DNA of 64,000 bases from Actinophytocola oryzae (lineage in GTDB: Bacteria; Actinomycetota; Actinomycetes; Mycobacteriales; Pseudonocardiaceae): NCBI RefSeq assembly GCF_004364325.1, contig NZ_SOCP01000018.1, positions 62,001 to 126,000 on the forward strand, in the 5' to 3' direction. The notes below the pieces were generated by a model that was not told the DNA's origin, ran no database searches, and was given only the letters and a program-made list of their open reading frames with translations. Positions 39,264 through 48,963 of the stretch are shown here, in pieces. The first letter of the stretch is position 1. Each line of letters opens with the position of its first letter. The position numbers and the translations under genes were made by a program.

Positions 39264-42200
39264 TCAGGCACCCGCGTGGACGAACGGTGCCCAGGTGCTC
39301 GGGCGGTCGGGATCACGGTCGCGCAGCTCGCGGGTGACCCGGTGCAGGGCGCGGGCCGTGCCCGAGGCGTCCGGATAGCCGTGGCGGACCAGCAGGGGGT
39401 AGAGGGCACGCGACACGGCGAGCGCGGCGTCGTCCCAGACGGTCCACAGGGTGGCGACCACGTGGCGCCAGCCGGACTGGTGCATGGCGCTCGCGATGGC
39501 GACCACCTCGTCCAGGTTGGCGATGCCCGTGGTCGCGGTCGTGCACGCGGACAGGAAGGCGAACTCGCCGCCCGGGTGGTCGGTCAGCACGTCGATGCCG
39601 ACCAGGCCCTCGGTCTCCCAGTCGTACGGCAGCAGCCCGCCGGCCAACGGGTTGCGCAGCGACTGCGTGCCGTGGCACGACGCGTGGAACCAGTCGTGCT
39701 CGACCAGCTCAGCCGAAACGGCCTCGCGGGTGGCGCCGGCGTCGGCGAGCACGGTCGGCTTCTCGAACAGCTCCGCCAGCAGGTGCTGCTCGTCCTCGGT
39801 GCCGGGAAGTCGGCGCCTGCCAGGGGTTTCCGGCAACGCGACCACGAGCATGCCGGTGGCCGCGGGCCGGGTGCGCGGGCGGGCGAGTGAGCGGGCCGTT
39901 GTGGCGTAGGAGGAAACGACCCGGTCGAGGACGCTGCGGCCGGCGGTTCCGTGGTATCCGGCGGCATGCAGGGGCAGCACGGTGAGCGCACCCGTGGGGC
40001 ACCACCACAGCCGCGGCCAGTTGCCGGTCGGTGTGCTCGTGTGGCCGAGCGCGGACAGCACGGGCTCCGCCACGTGGTCCCACAGCCACTCGAGGACGTC
40101 GGAGATCCCGTGCTCCAGCACGAGGCGGTCGGCGCTGCTGCCGTGCGTGCCCTCGAACTCCTGGAGCGCGCCGAGGTAGCGCCCCGCCGCGTCGCGCACC
40201 GTGTCGACCGTCAGCGTCGGCAGGGGCACGACCGTGACGCCGTCGTGGGACAGGACCAGCGCGTCGCACCGCCACGAGCTGACGTTGAGCAGGACGATCC
40301 GGTCGTTTCCCTTGCGTGGCAACAGGTCTTCCAGACGCGGCGGGTGGAGGAACCGTGCGGGGTCCGGCAGGTCGGCGGTCCTGGGGAGCCCGCGCACGCG
40401 TGCGGCGAGGACGTCGAACTCCTGGGCGGCCCACAGCCGCGACTCCTCGTCGTCGTTGCCGACGCCGTCGAGCACGGCACGGCACGCGGCCAGGTCCGCG
40501 GCCACGTCGGGGTACGCGTGCCGCAGCATGGTCAGGTCGGTGCGCGTGCCGAGCAGGTGCGACCACGTGATGCCGCGCCCCTGCTCGAGCATCTCGACCG
40601 CGAGGGCGCCGTCGCCAGCCTCGATCGCGCACGCCGCGGCGTCCCTCGCGATCGCCGCGGCGACCGTCTCCATCGGGTACTGCTGGTCGTCGCGGCTGAC
40701 CTCCCGCCACAGCAGCAACGGCAGCAGGCGCACCGCGTCCGCGTACGCCGCGACGGCCGAAGCGGGGCCCTCCGCGTCGGCGATGGCCTCGGCCCGGCCG
40801 CGGGCGGCCTTGAGCCTCGCGATCGTCGGCGCCGTGGTCATGGTGGCGGCCCTCGTCCACGTGGCGACCGCGTGCTCGAGGTCGCGGGCCTCGCCGGTCG
40901 TCGTGTGACGCAGGTGCAGCGCGGCGGCGAGGTTGCCGAACACGCCGGCGAGGCCGGGGTGCGTCTCCGGCATCACGTCGGTGGCCTGCAGCGCCATCGC
41001 GATGGCCTCGTTGATGTCGTCGAGGGCGCCGAGCCGCGCGAACCTGGTCTGCAGCAGGCTGCCGAGGTTCGTGAGCATGGCGGGGAAGCTCGGGTCCTCG
41101 GGGTCCGTCGCGGCGACGGCGCCACGGCACGCGGTGATGGCGTCGTTCAGGTCGGTCGGCTCGCCGCGCTCGTCGAACCGCATGCGCAGCGCGCCGCCGA
41201 GGTTCGCCAGGACCGCGGCGTGCTCCTGGTGGGTCGGCGGCACCGCCTCGAGCGCGCCGCGGATCGCGGTGACCGCCTCGTCGAGGTCGGCGACGTTCCC
41301 GGTGCGCTGGTAGCGCAGCCGCAGCACCGCGCCGAGGTTGGACAGCCAGCCGCCGTCGCCCTCGACGATGCCGACCGCGCGGCGCATGACGTCCACGGCG
41401 TCGTCGAGGTCGGTCAGGCTGCCGCTGTGGCCGAAGCGCCGCCAGAGCGCCGAGGACAGGATGGACAGCATCTTGTCGAGGGCGGGGTCGTCCACTCTGG
41501 CGGTGCCGACGGCGGCACGTGCGGTGGTGACGGCCTCGTCGAGGTCGGTGAGCTGGCCCAGGTGGAGGAAGCGTTCGACCAGCACCTCGGCGAGGTCGGC
41601 GAGCCTGCCCGAGACGTCGCGGTGGTCGGGGGTCGTGGCCGCGACGGCGTTGCGGGCCGCGACCAGGGTGGCGTCCACGTCCTCCAGCGCGCCGCTGCGC
41701 ATTGCCTTCTCCCACGCCGCCCGCGCGAGCACGGACCAGCGTTCGCCGAGGTCGGGATCCCCCGGCGAGGTCCGCCGCAACGCGAGCGACGCCAGCGCGA
41801 TCGCCTCGTCGATGTCGTCGTCGGTCCCGGTGACCCCGATGCGTGAGCGCAGCGCGAGGCCGAGGATCGACATGTACGTCGTCAGCTCGGGGTCGTCGGG
41901 TGGCGTGGCCGCGACGGCCTTCCGACCGATCTCGACGGCCTCGTCGAGGTGGGACAGCGAGTCGCCGTGCTCGAAGAGGGACTGCAGCGTGAGGCTGAGC
42001 AGGATGAGGTACCTGGACAGCTCGGTGCTGCCCTCCGGCGTGAGCTCCACGGCCCTGCGGTCGTTGGCGAGCGCCCGGTCCAGCTCGGCCCTGTTGTTGT
42101 CGCGCTTGAACAGCTTCTGGCGCGTGTCGCTCAGGTAGGACAGGTAGTGCGGCAGGTTGGGGTCGTCCTCCGGCAGCTTGCCGACGGCGGAGGCGAGCAT

Positions 42201-42611
42201 GCGGATGGCCCTCGGCAGTATCGACGAGTCGCCGTTGCTCCCACTGAGCAGCTCGATCGCCGCCTGGGCCTGTGCCTGCGGGTCGGTGGCCGCGTCGTAC
42301 TCGTCGAAGAAGTCGAGCAGCTCCTGCGGCACGACGTCCCGCTCGAGCTCCACGATCGCGGCGACCAGCGACATGGCGGCCTGCAGGTCCTCGTCGCCCT
42401 CGGTCGTCCCGAGGGCGCGGTACCGGCACCAGTGCACCCAGGCGATGACCTTGGCGATCTCGAGCGGAACCCCGCCCGGGTCCGAGGACGCGACGTCCCA
42501 CAGGTTCCTCGCGTGGACCAGTGCGCGCTCGGCCACCACCCCACGGTGATCACCCCGTTGGAACGCGATGATCCGAGAACGCAGGTGAGCCGTCCACCGG
42601 GCAATCGACAT
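39264..42611 (-). CDS. TPR-CHAT protein (caspase-like peptidase domain)
   Basis: 1,115 residues. The N-terminal 750 residues hold many imperfect helical repeats of about 45 residues with the pattern DLDEAV...ALAA.P......A..L.NLG..L..R, a TPR superhelix. The C-terminal CHAT domain has catalytic His980 in HASCHGTQS and Cys1023 in LSACTTATTG, both in canonical context. No signal peptide. CHAT proteins cleave partner proteins or serve as effectors in bacterial immunity and cell-death systems, with the TPR part sensing or holding a partner. No partner gene is adjacent: neighbours are an SGNH hydrolase and a LacI regulator. Complete and probably active. Confidence 0.9.
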   Translation of the reverse strand: MSIARWTAHLRSRIIAFQRGDHRGVVAERALVHARNLWDVASSDPGGVPLEIAKVIAWVHWCRYRALGTTEGDEDLQAAMSLVAAIVELERDVVPQELLDFFDEYDAATDPQAQAQAAIELLSGSNGDSSILPRAIRMLASAVGKLPEDDPNLPHYLSYLSDTRQKLFKRDNNRAELDRALANDRRAVELTPEGSTELSRYLILLSLTLQSLFEHGDSLSHLDEAVEIGRKAVAATPPDDPELTTYMSILGLALRSRIGVTGTDDDIDEAIALASLALRRTSPGDPDLGERWSVLARAAWEKAMRSGALEDVDATLVAARNAVAATTPDHRDVSGRLADLAEVLVERFLHLGQLTDLDEAVTTARAAVGTARVDDPALDKMLSILSSALWRRFGHSGSLTDLDDAVDVMRRAVGIVEGDGGWLSNLGAVLRLRYQRTGNVADLDEAVTAIRGALEAVPPTHQEHAAVLANLGGALRMRFDERGEPTDLNDAITACRGAVAATDPEDPSFPAMLTNLGSLLQTRFARLGALDDINEAIAMALQATDVMPETHPGLAGVFGNLAAALHLRHTTTGEARDLEHAVATWTRAATMTTAPTIARLKAARGRAEAIADAEGPASAVAAYADAVRLLPLLLWREVSRDDQQYPMETVAAAIARDAAACAIEAGDGALAVEMLEQGRGITWSHLLGTRTDLTMLRHAYPDVAADLAACRAVLDGVGNDDEESRLWAAQEFDVLAARVRGLPRTADLPDPARFLHPPRLEDLLPRKGNDRIVLLNVSSWRCDALVLSHDGVTVVPLPTLTVDTVRDAAGRYLGALQEFEGTHGSSADRLVLEHGISDVLEWLWDHVAEPVLSALGHTSTPTGNWPRLWWCPTGALTVLPLHAAGYHGTAGRSVLDRVVSSYATTARSLARPRTRPAATGMLVVALPETPGRRRLPGTEDEQHLLAELFEKPTVLADAGATREAVSAELVEHDWFHASCHGTQSLRNPLAGGLLPYDWETEGLVGIDVLTDHPGGEFAFLSACTTATTGIANLDEVVAIASAMHQSGWRHVVATLWTVWDDAALAVSRALYPLLVRHGYPDASGTARALHRVTRELRDRDPDRPSTWAPFVHAGA

Positions 42612-42755
42612 CGCTGCTCCCAGGCTGGCCTCCTCTTGGCTCAGCGTGGCTGCACTCTAACCGACGCTCCGGCGTTCCCTCTCCTCGACGACACGCATGG
42701 TGTAGACCTCCCCTGGTTGCCGGCTCGGGCCGGTACGCAGTGTGAGGAAGTCGTG

Positions 42756-43817
42756 TCAGTCGCGGGCCCGCAGTGGTGCGATCGGTACCGCTGTCGAGTC
42801 GCGGAGGACCAGGCGGCACGGGTTCGCGTGCTTGCCGGGGGCCGGGTCGCCGTTGATGGCGGCCAGCAGCAGGTCCGCCGCGGTGCGGCCCAGCTTCTCC
42901 AGCTCCATGTCGACGCTGGTCAGCGGTGGCTGGCAGGCGAGCGCCATGACGTCCCAGTTGTCGAAGCCGACCAGTGCGACGTCGTCGGGGACCCGCCGCC
43001 CGGCCGCGCGCAGTGCGTCGGCCACGCCGCGGGCTATCTGGTCGCTGCCGCAGAACACCGCGTCGAGGTCGTTGGCCGCGCCGAGCAGGATCTGCACGGC
43101 CTGGCGGCCCCACGCCTCGCTCCACTCGCCGAACAGCGGCGGCGCCACCAGGGTGAGGCCGGACTCCGACAGGCGGGCCCGCGCCGCCGCGGCGCGGACC
43201 GCCGCGGAGTGGTGGTGCTCGGGGCCCGTGATGTGGGCGACGCGGCGACGGCCGATGCCGAGCAGGTGGTCGACGGCCTTGGCCGCGCCGCCCGCCTCGT
43301 CGGGGACCACCGAGCAGTCGTCCGGGTCGGCTGAGCTGATGAAGGCGTAGACCACCGGGATCGGGAGGTCCGTCCCGATCGGGGGGCGGGCCTGCGTGCG
43401 CCGTCCCGTGACGATGATGCCGTCCACCCGGCGGCTGAGCAGGGTGCGCAGGTAGTACTGCTCGCGGATCGGGTCGTCACGGGCGTCGCAGAGGAAGACC
43501 GACATCTCACCGGCACCCAGTGCGTCCTCGGCACCCATGAGCAGGGGGATGCTGAAGCGGCCGATCGTGTCCGTGGTGATCATGCCGACCGTGTAGGTGC
43601 GGCCGGAGTTCAGTGCCACGGCGGCCTTGTTGGCCTGGAAGCCCAGCTGTTCCGCAGCCGACAGCACTCGGCGGCGGGTCTCCACGCGCAGGGACCCGCG
43701 ACCGTTCAGCGCCTTGGACACCGTGCCGACCGAGACGCCGGCCAGCAGGGCCACGTCGCTGATCGTGGCGGGCTTGGCCAGGTTTCCGTCGGTTTCCGCA
43801 GGTTTCCTCGGTGGCAT
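42756..43817 (-). CDS. LacI-family repressor
   Basis: 353 residues from MPPRKPAETDG. The helix-turn-helix TISDVALLAGVSVGTVSKALNGRGSLRVETRRRVLSAAEQLGF is followed by a periplasmic-binding-type effector domain. Divergent from the sugar transport operon and adjacent to a perfect 16-bp palindrome, so it most likely represses that operon until an arabinose-type sugar is present. Confidence 0.93.
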   Translation of the reverse strand: MPPRKPAETDGNLAKPATISDVALLAGVSVGTVSKALNGRGSLRVETRRRVLSAAEQLGFQANKAAVALNSGRTYTVGMITTDTIGRFSIPLLMGAEDALGAGEMSVFLCDARDDPIREQYYLRTLLSRRVDGIIVTGRRTQARPPIGTDLPIPVVYAFISSADPDDCSVVPDEAGGAAKAVDHLLGIGRRRVAHITGPEHHHSAAVRAAAARARLSESGLTLVAPPLFGEWSEAWGRQAVQILLGAANDLDAVFCGSDQIARGVADALRAAGRRVPDDVALVGFDNWDVMALACQPPLTSVDMELEKLGRTAADLLLAAINGDPAPGKHANPCRLVLRDSTAVPIAPLRARD

Positions 43818-43876
43818 TGTCGCAGGGTACCTCCGGTGTGCCGGACAAAAGGCCCAGAACCGCGAAGATGTCGGTC

Positions 43877-43906
43877 TTGACACCCCCGAGCCGCCGCGCC
43901 TAGCGT
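43877..43906 (+). promoter_or_regulatory. Promoter of the sugar transport operon
   Basis: TTGACA at 43877-43882, 18-base spacer, TAGCGT at 43901-43906. The operator follows directly. Confidence 0.5.
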
Positions 43907-43908
43907 TG

Positions 43909-43924
43909 CGGAAACCGGTTTCCG
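43909..43924. promoter_or_regulatory. LacI-type operator
   Basis: CGGAAACCGGTTTCCG is a perfect 16-bp palindrome with central CG, positioned over the expected transcription start between the LacI gene and the binding-protein gene. Confidence 0.75.
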
Positions 43925-43976
43925 TATTTTCCTCATCACTCCTCGAAGCTCAACGCCAGCGGTGTCGGAGGCAACG

Positions 43977-45266
43977 ATGAGTACACGTTCACGCGCAGTC
44001 GCACTGTTATCCGCCTGCGCACTCGCGCTGGCGGGATGCCAGAGCGGCCCGTCGACCACCTCCGGCGAGGACACCGGCGCGGTCGACGACGGCACCACCA
44101 TCACCATGTGGACCCGGTCGCCGACGGCCACCTTCAGCCAGACCCTGATCGACGCGTACAACGCGAGCCACGAGAACCAGGTCAAGCTCACCGTCTTCCC
44201 CGCCGACTCCTACCAGCAGAAGGTCGGCACGGCCGCGGGCGCGAAGCAGCTGCCCGACGTGCTCGCCTCGGACGTCGTCTACGCACCCAACTACGCGTCC
44301 AAGGGCTTGTACCTCGACCTCACCGAGCGCGTGAACGCCCTGCCGTTCAAGGACACGCTCGCACCCGCGCACATGAAGACCGCGACCTACGACGGCAGGT
44401 TCTACGGCGTCCCGCACGACATCGACCTGTCCGCCGTGTTCTACAACAAGGTTCTCTTCACCCGCGCCGGACTGGACCCCGAGACCCCACCGACCACCCT
44501 GGAGGAGATGGCCGGGGCCGCCAAGAAGATCCAGGCACTCGGCGGTGGGGTCAGCGGCTACTTCTTCGGCGGCGCCTGCCCCGGCTGCCAGCTCTTCACC
44601 AGCTGGCCGATGATCTGGGCCTCCGGCGGGGAGGTGCTCAACGAGAAGGGCACCGCGTCCACTCTGGACAACGCGACCGCCGCGAAGGTGTACGGGTTCC
44701 TGCGTCAGCTCTACGCAGACGGCTCGGTGCCGGAGTCGGCCAAGAACGAGTCCGGTCCCACGTGGACGCAGGCGTTCAGCGAGGGCAAGGTCGGCATCCA
44801 GCCCATGGGTGCCACGGCCCTGCAGGGCATCAAGGAGGGGCCGGACCTCCAGGTCGGCGTCGCCCCCATCCCCGGCCTGACCGGCGGCAGCTCGTCGTTC
44901 GTCGGCGGCGACGTGCTCGGCATCAGCGCCAACAGCAGGCACGCGGCGGCGGCGTGGGACTTCATCTCCTGGACCCTGTCCGAGGACGCGCAGGTCGACG
45001 TCGTGGCCAAGAACAAGAACATCACGGTCCGCGCCGACCTCGCGGACAACGAGTACGCCAAGCAGGACCCGAGGCTCGGCGTGTTCAACAAGCTCGCGGG
45101 TGAGGGCCGGACACCGATCTCGGTCAACTTCGGTAAGACCTTCAACGACCCCAACGGTCCGTGGACCCAGACGGTGATCGACGCCGTGTTCGGCGGCGAG
45201 GACACGGCGAAGGTGCTGCGCGACCACAACTCGGCGATCACCGAGTCACTGTCGAGTGGCGGCTGA
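43977..45266 (+). CDS. Sugar ABC transporter substrate-binding lipoprotein
   Basis: 429 residues from ATG 43977 with GGAG upstream. Signal peptide with lipobox LAGC (ALALAGCQSG). Family-1 extracellular solute-binding features include TITMWTRSPT, FYGVPHDIDLSAVFYNK, GKVGIQPMG and FVGGDVLGIS. First gene of a CUT1-type transporter; context points to arabinose-containing oligosaccharides. Confidence 0.92.
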   Translation: MSTRSRAVALLSACALALAGCQSGPSTTSGEDTGAVDDGTTITMWTRSPTATFSQTLIDAYNASHENQVKLTVFPADSYQQKVGTAAGAKQLPDVLASDVVYAPNYASKGLYLDLTERVNALPFKDTLAPAHMKTATYDGRFYGVPHDIDLSAVFYNKVLFTRAGLDPETPPTTLEEMAGAAKKIQALGGGVSGYFFGGACPGCQLFTSWPMIWASGGEVLNEKGTASTLDNATAAKVYGFLRQLYADGSVPESAKNESGPTWTQAFSEGKVGIQPMGATALQGIKEGPDLQVGVAPIPGLTGGSSSFVGGDVLGISANSRHAAAAWDFISWTLSEDAQVDVVAKNKNITVRADLADNEYAKQDPRLGVFNKLAGEGRTPISVNFGKTFNDPNGPWTQTVIDAVFGGEDTAKVLRDHNSAITESLSSGG

Positions 45267-45268
45267 CC

Positions 45269-46201
45269 GTGGTGTCGCTGTCGCCACCCAGGGTGTCGGC
45301 GCCGCCCGGGAGACGGGCGCGGGCACCGGGCCGTCGCCGGTCGGCGCTCCACCGGGACAGGCGCAGGCTGGGGCTGCTGTACTCCGCCCCGATGGCCGCG
45401 CTGGTGCTGGTGCTGTTCGTCATCCCGCTGGTGCTGCTGGTGTGGATGTCGTTCAACCACTGGCCGCTGCTCGGCGCGTCGGCACCCAACGGCGTCGAGA
45501 GCTACGAGGCGTTGCGGGACCCCCTCTTCCTGCGCGCGGTGTGGTTCACGCTGAAGTACACGCTCGTCACCACGGTCGTGCTCGGCCTCGTCGCGTTCGG
45601 GCTCGCGCTGCTGGTGCAACGCGACCGGCCGGGCGTCGGCGGGTTCCGCACGGTCTTCTTCCTGCCGAGCGCGGTCGGGCTCGCGTCGACGAGCCTGTTG
45701 TTCTACGGGCTGTTCAACACCGACGCCTCACCGCTCAACGAGTTCGTCGAGTGGCTCGGCCTCGGCCGCGTCGACTGGCTCGGCTCCAACGCCAGCACGC
45801 TCGGCTCGTCCGTCGGCATGATCACGTGGCGGTTCGCCGGGTTCTACATGCTGATCCTGATGACCGGCCTGCAGAGCATCGACCCGGCGCTGTACGAGGC
45901 GGCACGCATCGACGGCGCGAACCGGGGGCAGATCATGTGGCGCGTGACGCTGCCGTTGCTGCGCCCCACGCTGGCGTTGACGATGGTCCTGTCCGTCACG
46001 GGTTCCCTGCTGGCGTTCGACCAGTTCTTCATCCTCACCGGTGGGCGGCACGACACCGCGACCGTCGTGATCGACATCTACCGCGAGGCCTTCCTGTCAC
46101 AGGACCTCGGCCGTGCCGCCGCCGTCTCCGTGGCCACGCTCGTCGTGCTGATCGTGCTCAACCTCGCGCAGATGCGGCTGATCCGGCGGGAGGGGCGGTG
46201 A
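45269..46201 (+). CDS. Sugar ABC transporter permease 1
   Basis: 310 residues from a GTG 2 bp after the preceding stop. Basic N-terminus, then six membrane helices and the EAA loop YEAARIDGANRGQIMWRVTLPLL. MalF/UgpA type. Confidence 0.9.
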   Translation: MVSLSPPRVSAPPGRRARAPGRRRSALHRDRRRLGLLYSAPMAALVLVLFVIPLVLLVWMSFNHWPLLGASAPNGVESYEALRDPLFLRAVWFTLKYTLVTTVVLGLVAFGLALLVQRDRPGVGGFRTVFFLPSAVGLASTSLLFYGLFNTDASPLNEFVEWLGLGRVDWLGSNASTLGSSVGMITWRFAGFYMLILMTGLQSIDPALYEAARIDGANRGQIMWRVTLPLLRPTLALTMVLSVTGSLLAFDQFFILTGGRHDTATVVIDIYREAFLSQDLGRAAAVSVATLVVLIVLNLAQMRLIRREGR

Positions 46202-47010
46202 ACGTCATGCGCAGACCGGGTTTCTACATCACCTGCGCCGCGCTCGCCGTGCTGTTCCTGTTGCCGATGCTGTGGACGGCCTACTCCTCGGTGCACGGCA
46301 GACAGGCGGCGGCCGACAACGGCTTCGGCGTGGACAACTACCGCCGCCTCGCCGACTACGGCACCGGGATCGGCACCTACCTGGCCAACACGACCGTGGT
46401 CGCGCTCGTGGCCGTCTCGGTGACCGTGGTGACGACCACGCTCGGCGGCTATGCCATGGCACGCCTCGCCTTCCCCGGCAGGAACCTGCTCTTCGTCGTC
46501 ACACTGGCGATCCTGATGGTGCCGTACACGACGATCCTGGTGCCGCTGTACATCCTGCTCGGCTGGATCGGCCTGCAGAACTCGCTCTTCGGCCTCGGGC
46601 TCGTGATGGCCGTGCTACAGCTGCCCTTCGGGCTGTTCATGATGCGGAACTCCTTCGAGGCGCTGCCGGTCGAGCTGGAGGAGGCCGCGCTGATCGACGG
46701 CTGCACGGTCGGCGGCGCGTTGCGGCGGGTGCTGCTGCGCGGGGTGCTGCCCGGCGTCGTCACCATCGCGCTGTTCTCGTTCCTCGCCGCGTGGAACGAG
46801 TTCGTCGCGCCGCTGATCTTCCTGACCGACGGCGAGAAGTTCACGCTGCCGGTCGCGTTGTTCAACCTCCAGTCCGGCAACCTCGGCTCGGTCGACTTCG
46901 GCGCACTCCAGGCCGGCGTGGTCACCTCCGCGCTGCCGTGCGTGGCGGTCTTCCTGATACTGCAGCGCTACTACGTACGCGGTTTCACCTCGGGTGCACT
47001 CAAGGGCTGA
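46198..47010 (+). CDS. Sugar ABC transporter permease 2
   Basis: 270 residues from GTG 46198 (GTGA overlap with permease 1, good spacing to GGGAGGGG); ATG 46207 is an alternative. Six membrane helices; EAA loop LEEAALIDGCTVGGALRRVLL. MalG/UgpE type. No ATPase gene accompanies the operon, so a shared MsiK-type ATPase is likely used. Confidence 0.9.
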   Translation: MNVMRRPGFYITCAALAVLFLLPMLWTAYSSVHGRQAAADNGFGVDNYRRLADYGTGIGTYLANTTVVALVAVSVTVVTTTLGGYAMARLAFPGRNLLFVVTLAILMVPYTTILVPLYILLGWIGLQNSLFGLGLVMAVLQLPFGLFMMRNSFEALPVELEEAALIDGCTVGGALRRVLLRGVLPGVVTIALFSFLAAWNEFVAPLIFLTDGEKFTLPVALFNLQSGNLGSVDFGALQAGVVTSALPCVAVFLILQRYYVRGFTSGALKG

Positions 47011-47022
47011 AGGGACGTCTCG

Positions 47023-48930
47023 ATGACTGGGTCGATGTTCACTCCGCAGGCTCCGCTCGGCAGCATCCCCGGTCCCGTCGAACCGACGCCGTCGGCACTC
47101 GCGACCCTGGCACCGCTCGCGTTGTCGGATGTCAGCCTCACGACCGGCTTCCTCGGCGACTGGCAGCGGCGCAGCGCGGCGCGGTCGCTGCCCTACTGCG
47201 TCGGCAGGCTCGACGGGGCAGGCGCGCTCACCAACCTGCGCCGCGTCACCGGCGAGGCCGACGGCGACTTCGAGAACATGTGGTTCGCCGACTCGGACAT
47301 CTACAAGACCCTCGAGGCCGCGGCGTGGCAGCTGGGCGCCACCCCCGACAACGCGGAGCTGCGGACCTTCGTGGACACCACGGCCGCGCTGCTCGCCAAG
47401 GCACAGGCCGAGGACGGCTACCTCAACTCCTACCGCATGCTGAAGGAGCCGGACCGCCGCTGGGAGGCACTGCACTGGAGCCACGAGCTGTACTGCGCGG
47501 GCCACCTCATCCAGGCCGCCGTCGCCGCGGCGCGGTCCGGGGTCGGCGCGGAGGTCGTCACGGTCGCCCGCCGCCTCGCCGACCTCGTCGTCGAGCGGTT
47601 CAGCACGGTCGACGCCGTCGACGGGCACCCGGAGATCGAGACCGCGCTGGTGGAGCTGTACCGGGTGACCGGGCACCGGCCCTACCTGGACCAGGCCAAG
47701 CGGTTCGTCGACCTGCGCGGGCGCGGGCTCCTCGACGGCGAGCGGTTCGGCTCGGCCTACCTGCAGGACCACGAGCCGGTGCGGGACACCGACTCCGTGA
47801 CCGGGCACGTGGTCCGGCAGCTGTACCTGCTGGCCGGCGTGGTGGACGTGGCGGTGGAGACGCACGACGAGACGCTGCTGGCCGCCGCGCGCAGGCTGTG
47901 GGACGACGCGTTCGGCGCCAAGACGTACGTGACGGGAGCACAGGGCTCCCGGCACCGGGACGAGGCGTTCGGCGACCCGTACGAGCTACCGCCCGACCGC
48001 GCCTACGGCGAGACGTGCGCGGCCATCGCGAGCTTCCACTGGAACTGGCGGATGCTGCTCGCCACCGGCGAGGTCCGCTACGCAGACGAGATGGAACGCG
48101 CGCTGTACAACGTGATCGCCGGCTCGACCGCGCTGGACGGCGAGCACTTCTTCTACTCCAACACGCTGCACCTGCGCAGCGGCCACGACGGCTCGCACGA
48201 GGACGCGCCGTCCGGCCGTCTGCCGTGGTACTCGTGCGCGTGCTGCCCGCCGAACCTGGCCAGGCTCCTCGCGTCACTGTCCGGGTACCTCCTCACGACC
48301 GACCACAGTGGACTCCAGGTCCACCTGTACGCGGCGGGCGACGTGCGGACGACGGTCGACGGTCACGACGTGCACGTGGCCGTCCGCACCGACTACCCGT
48401 GGGACGGCAGGGTCGTGTTGACCGTGACCACCGACGCGGCCGTCACGCTGTCGCTGCGGGTTCCGAGGTGGGCGACGGAGGTCCGCCTCGACGGCGACGT
48501 CGTCGAGGCGCGGGACTGGTACGTCCAGGTCCAGCGCGACTGGTCCTGCGGGGCGACGGTGACCCTCGACCTGCCCATGGCGCCGAGGATCATCGCACCG
48601 CACCCCAGGATCGACGCCGTGCGCGGCTGCGTCGCCGTCGCGCGGGGACCGCTCGTCTACGCCGTCGAACAGGCCGACCTGCCCGCCGGTGTCACGCTGG
48701 AGGACGTGCGGATCGACCCCGGCGCGCCGATCGCCGCAGGCCGCCTGCCGGACATCCCCGTGACGCTCACCGTCGCGGGTGCCGTCGAGACCGCCGAGTC
48801 CGACGAGCTGTACCCCGCCGCCGCGCGGACCCACACCGAGCCACTCGAGCTGACCGCCATCCCGTATTTCCTGTGGGGCAACCGGACTCCCGGCCCGATG
48901 CGGGTCTGGATCCCCGTCACCACGGGATAA
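47023..48930 (+). CDS. GH127 beta-L-arabinofuranosidase, cytoplasmic
   Basis: 635 residues, no signal peptide. GH127 marks: LPYCVGRLDG-like entrance, ENMWFADSDIYKTLEAAAW, DGYLNSY, WSHELYCAGHLIQAA, YVTGAQGSRH, YGETCAAIA and WYSCACCPPN. By comparison with HypBA1 (Glu338, Cys340, Cys417, Cys418) the zinc-thiolate catalytic site is Glu330, Cys332, Cys407 and Cys408, all present. It would release beta-L-arabinofuranose from short imported oligosaccharides. Follows permease 2 by 12 bp, so the same operon. Confidence 0.92.
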   Translation: MTGSMFTPQAPLGSIPGPVEPTPSALATLAPLALSDVSLTTGFLGDWQRRSAARSLPYCVGRLDGAGALTNLRRVTGEADGDFENMWFADSDIYKTLEAAAWQLGATPDNAELRTFVDTTAALLAKAQAEDGYLNSYRMLKEPDRRWEALHWSHELYCAGHLIQAAVAAARSGVGAEVVTVARRLADLVVERFSTVDAVDGHPEIETALVELYRVTGHRPYLDQAKRFVDLRGRGLLDGERFGSAYLQDHEPVRDTDSVTGHVVRQLYLLAGVVDVAVETHDETLLAAARRLWDDAFGAKTYVTGAQGSRHRDEAFGDPYELPPDRAYGETCAAIASFHWNWRMLLATGEVRYADEMERALYNVIAGSTALDGEHFFYSNTLHLRSGHDGSHEDAPSGRLPWYSCACCPPNLARLLASLSGYLLTTDHSGLQVHLYAAGDVRTTVDGHDVHVAVRTDYPWDGRVVLTVTTDAAVTLSLRVPRWATEVRLDGDVVEARDWYVQVQRDWSCGATVTLDLPMAPRIIAPHPRIDAVRGCVAVARGPLVYAVEQADLPAGVTLEDVRIDPGAPIAAGRLPDIPVTLTVAGAVETAESDELYPAAARTHTEPLELTAIPYFLWGNRTPGPMRVWIPVTTG

Positions 48931-48963
48931 CCCTGCAACCCTGCAACCAAACAGAGGTACCCG

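Noticed and set aside
39709..42501. 930-residue minus-strand frame inside the TPR-CHAT gene
   Set aside because: Arg-rich out-of-frame shadow of the TPR repeats.
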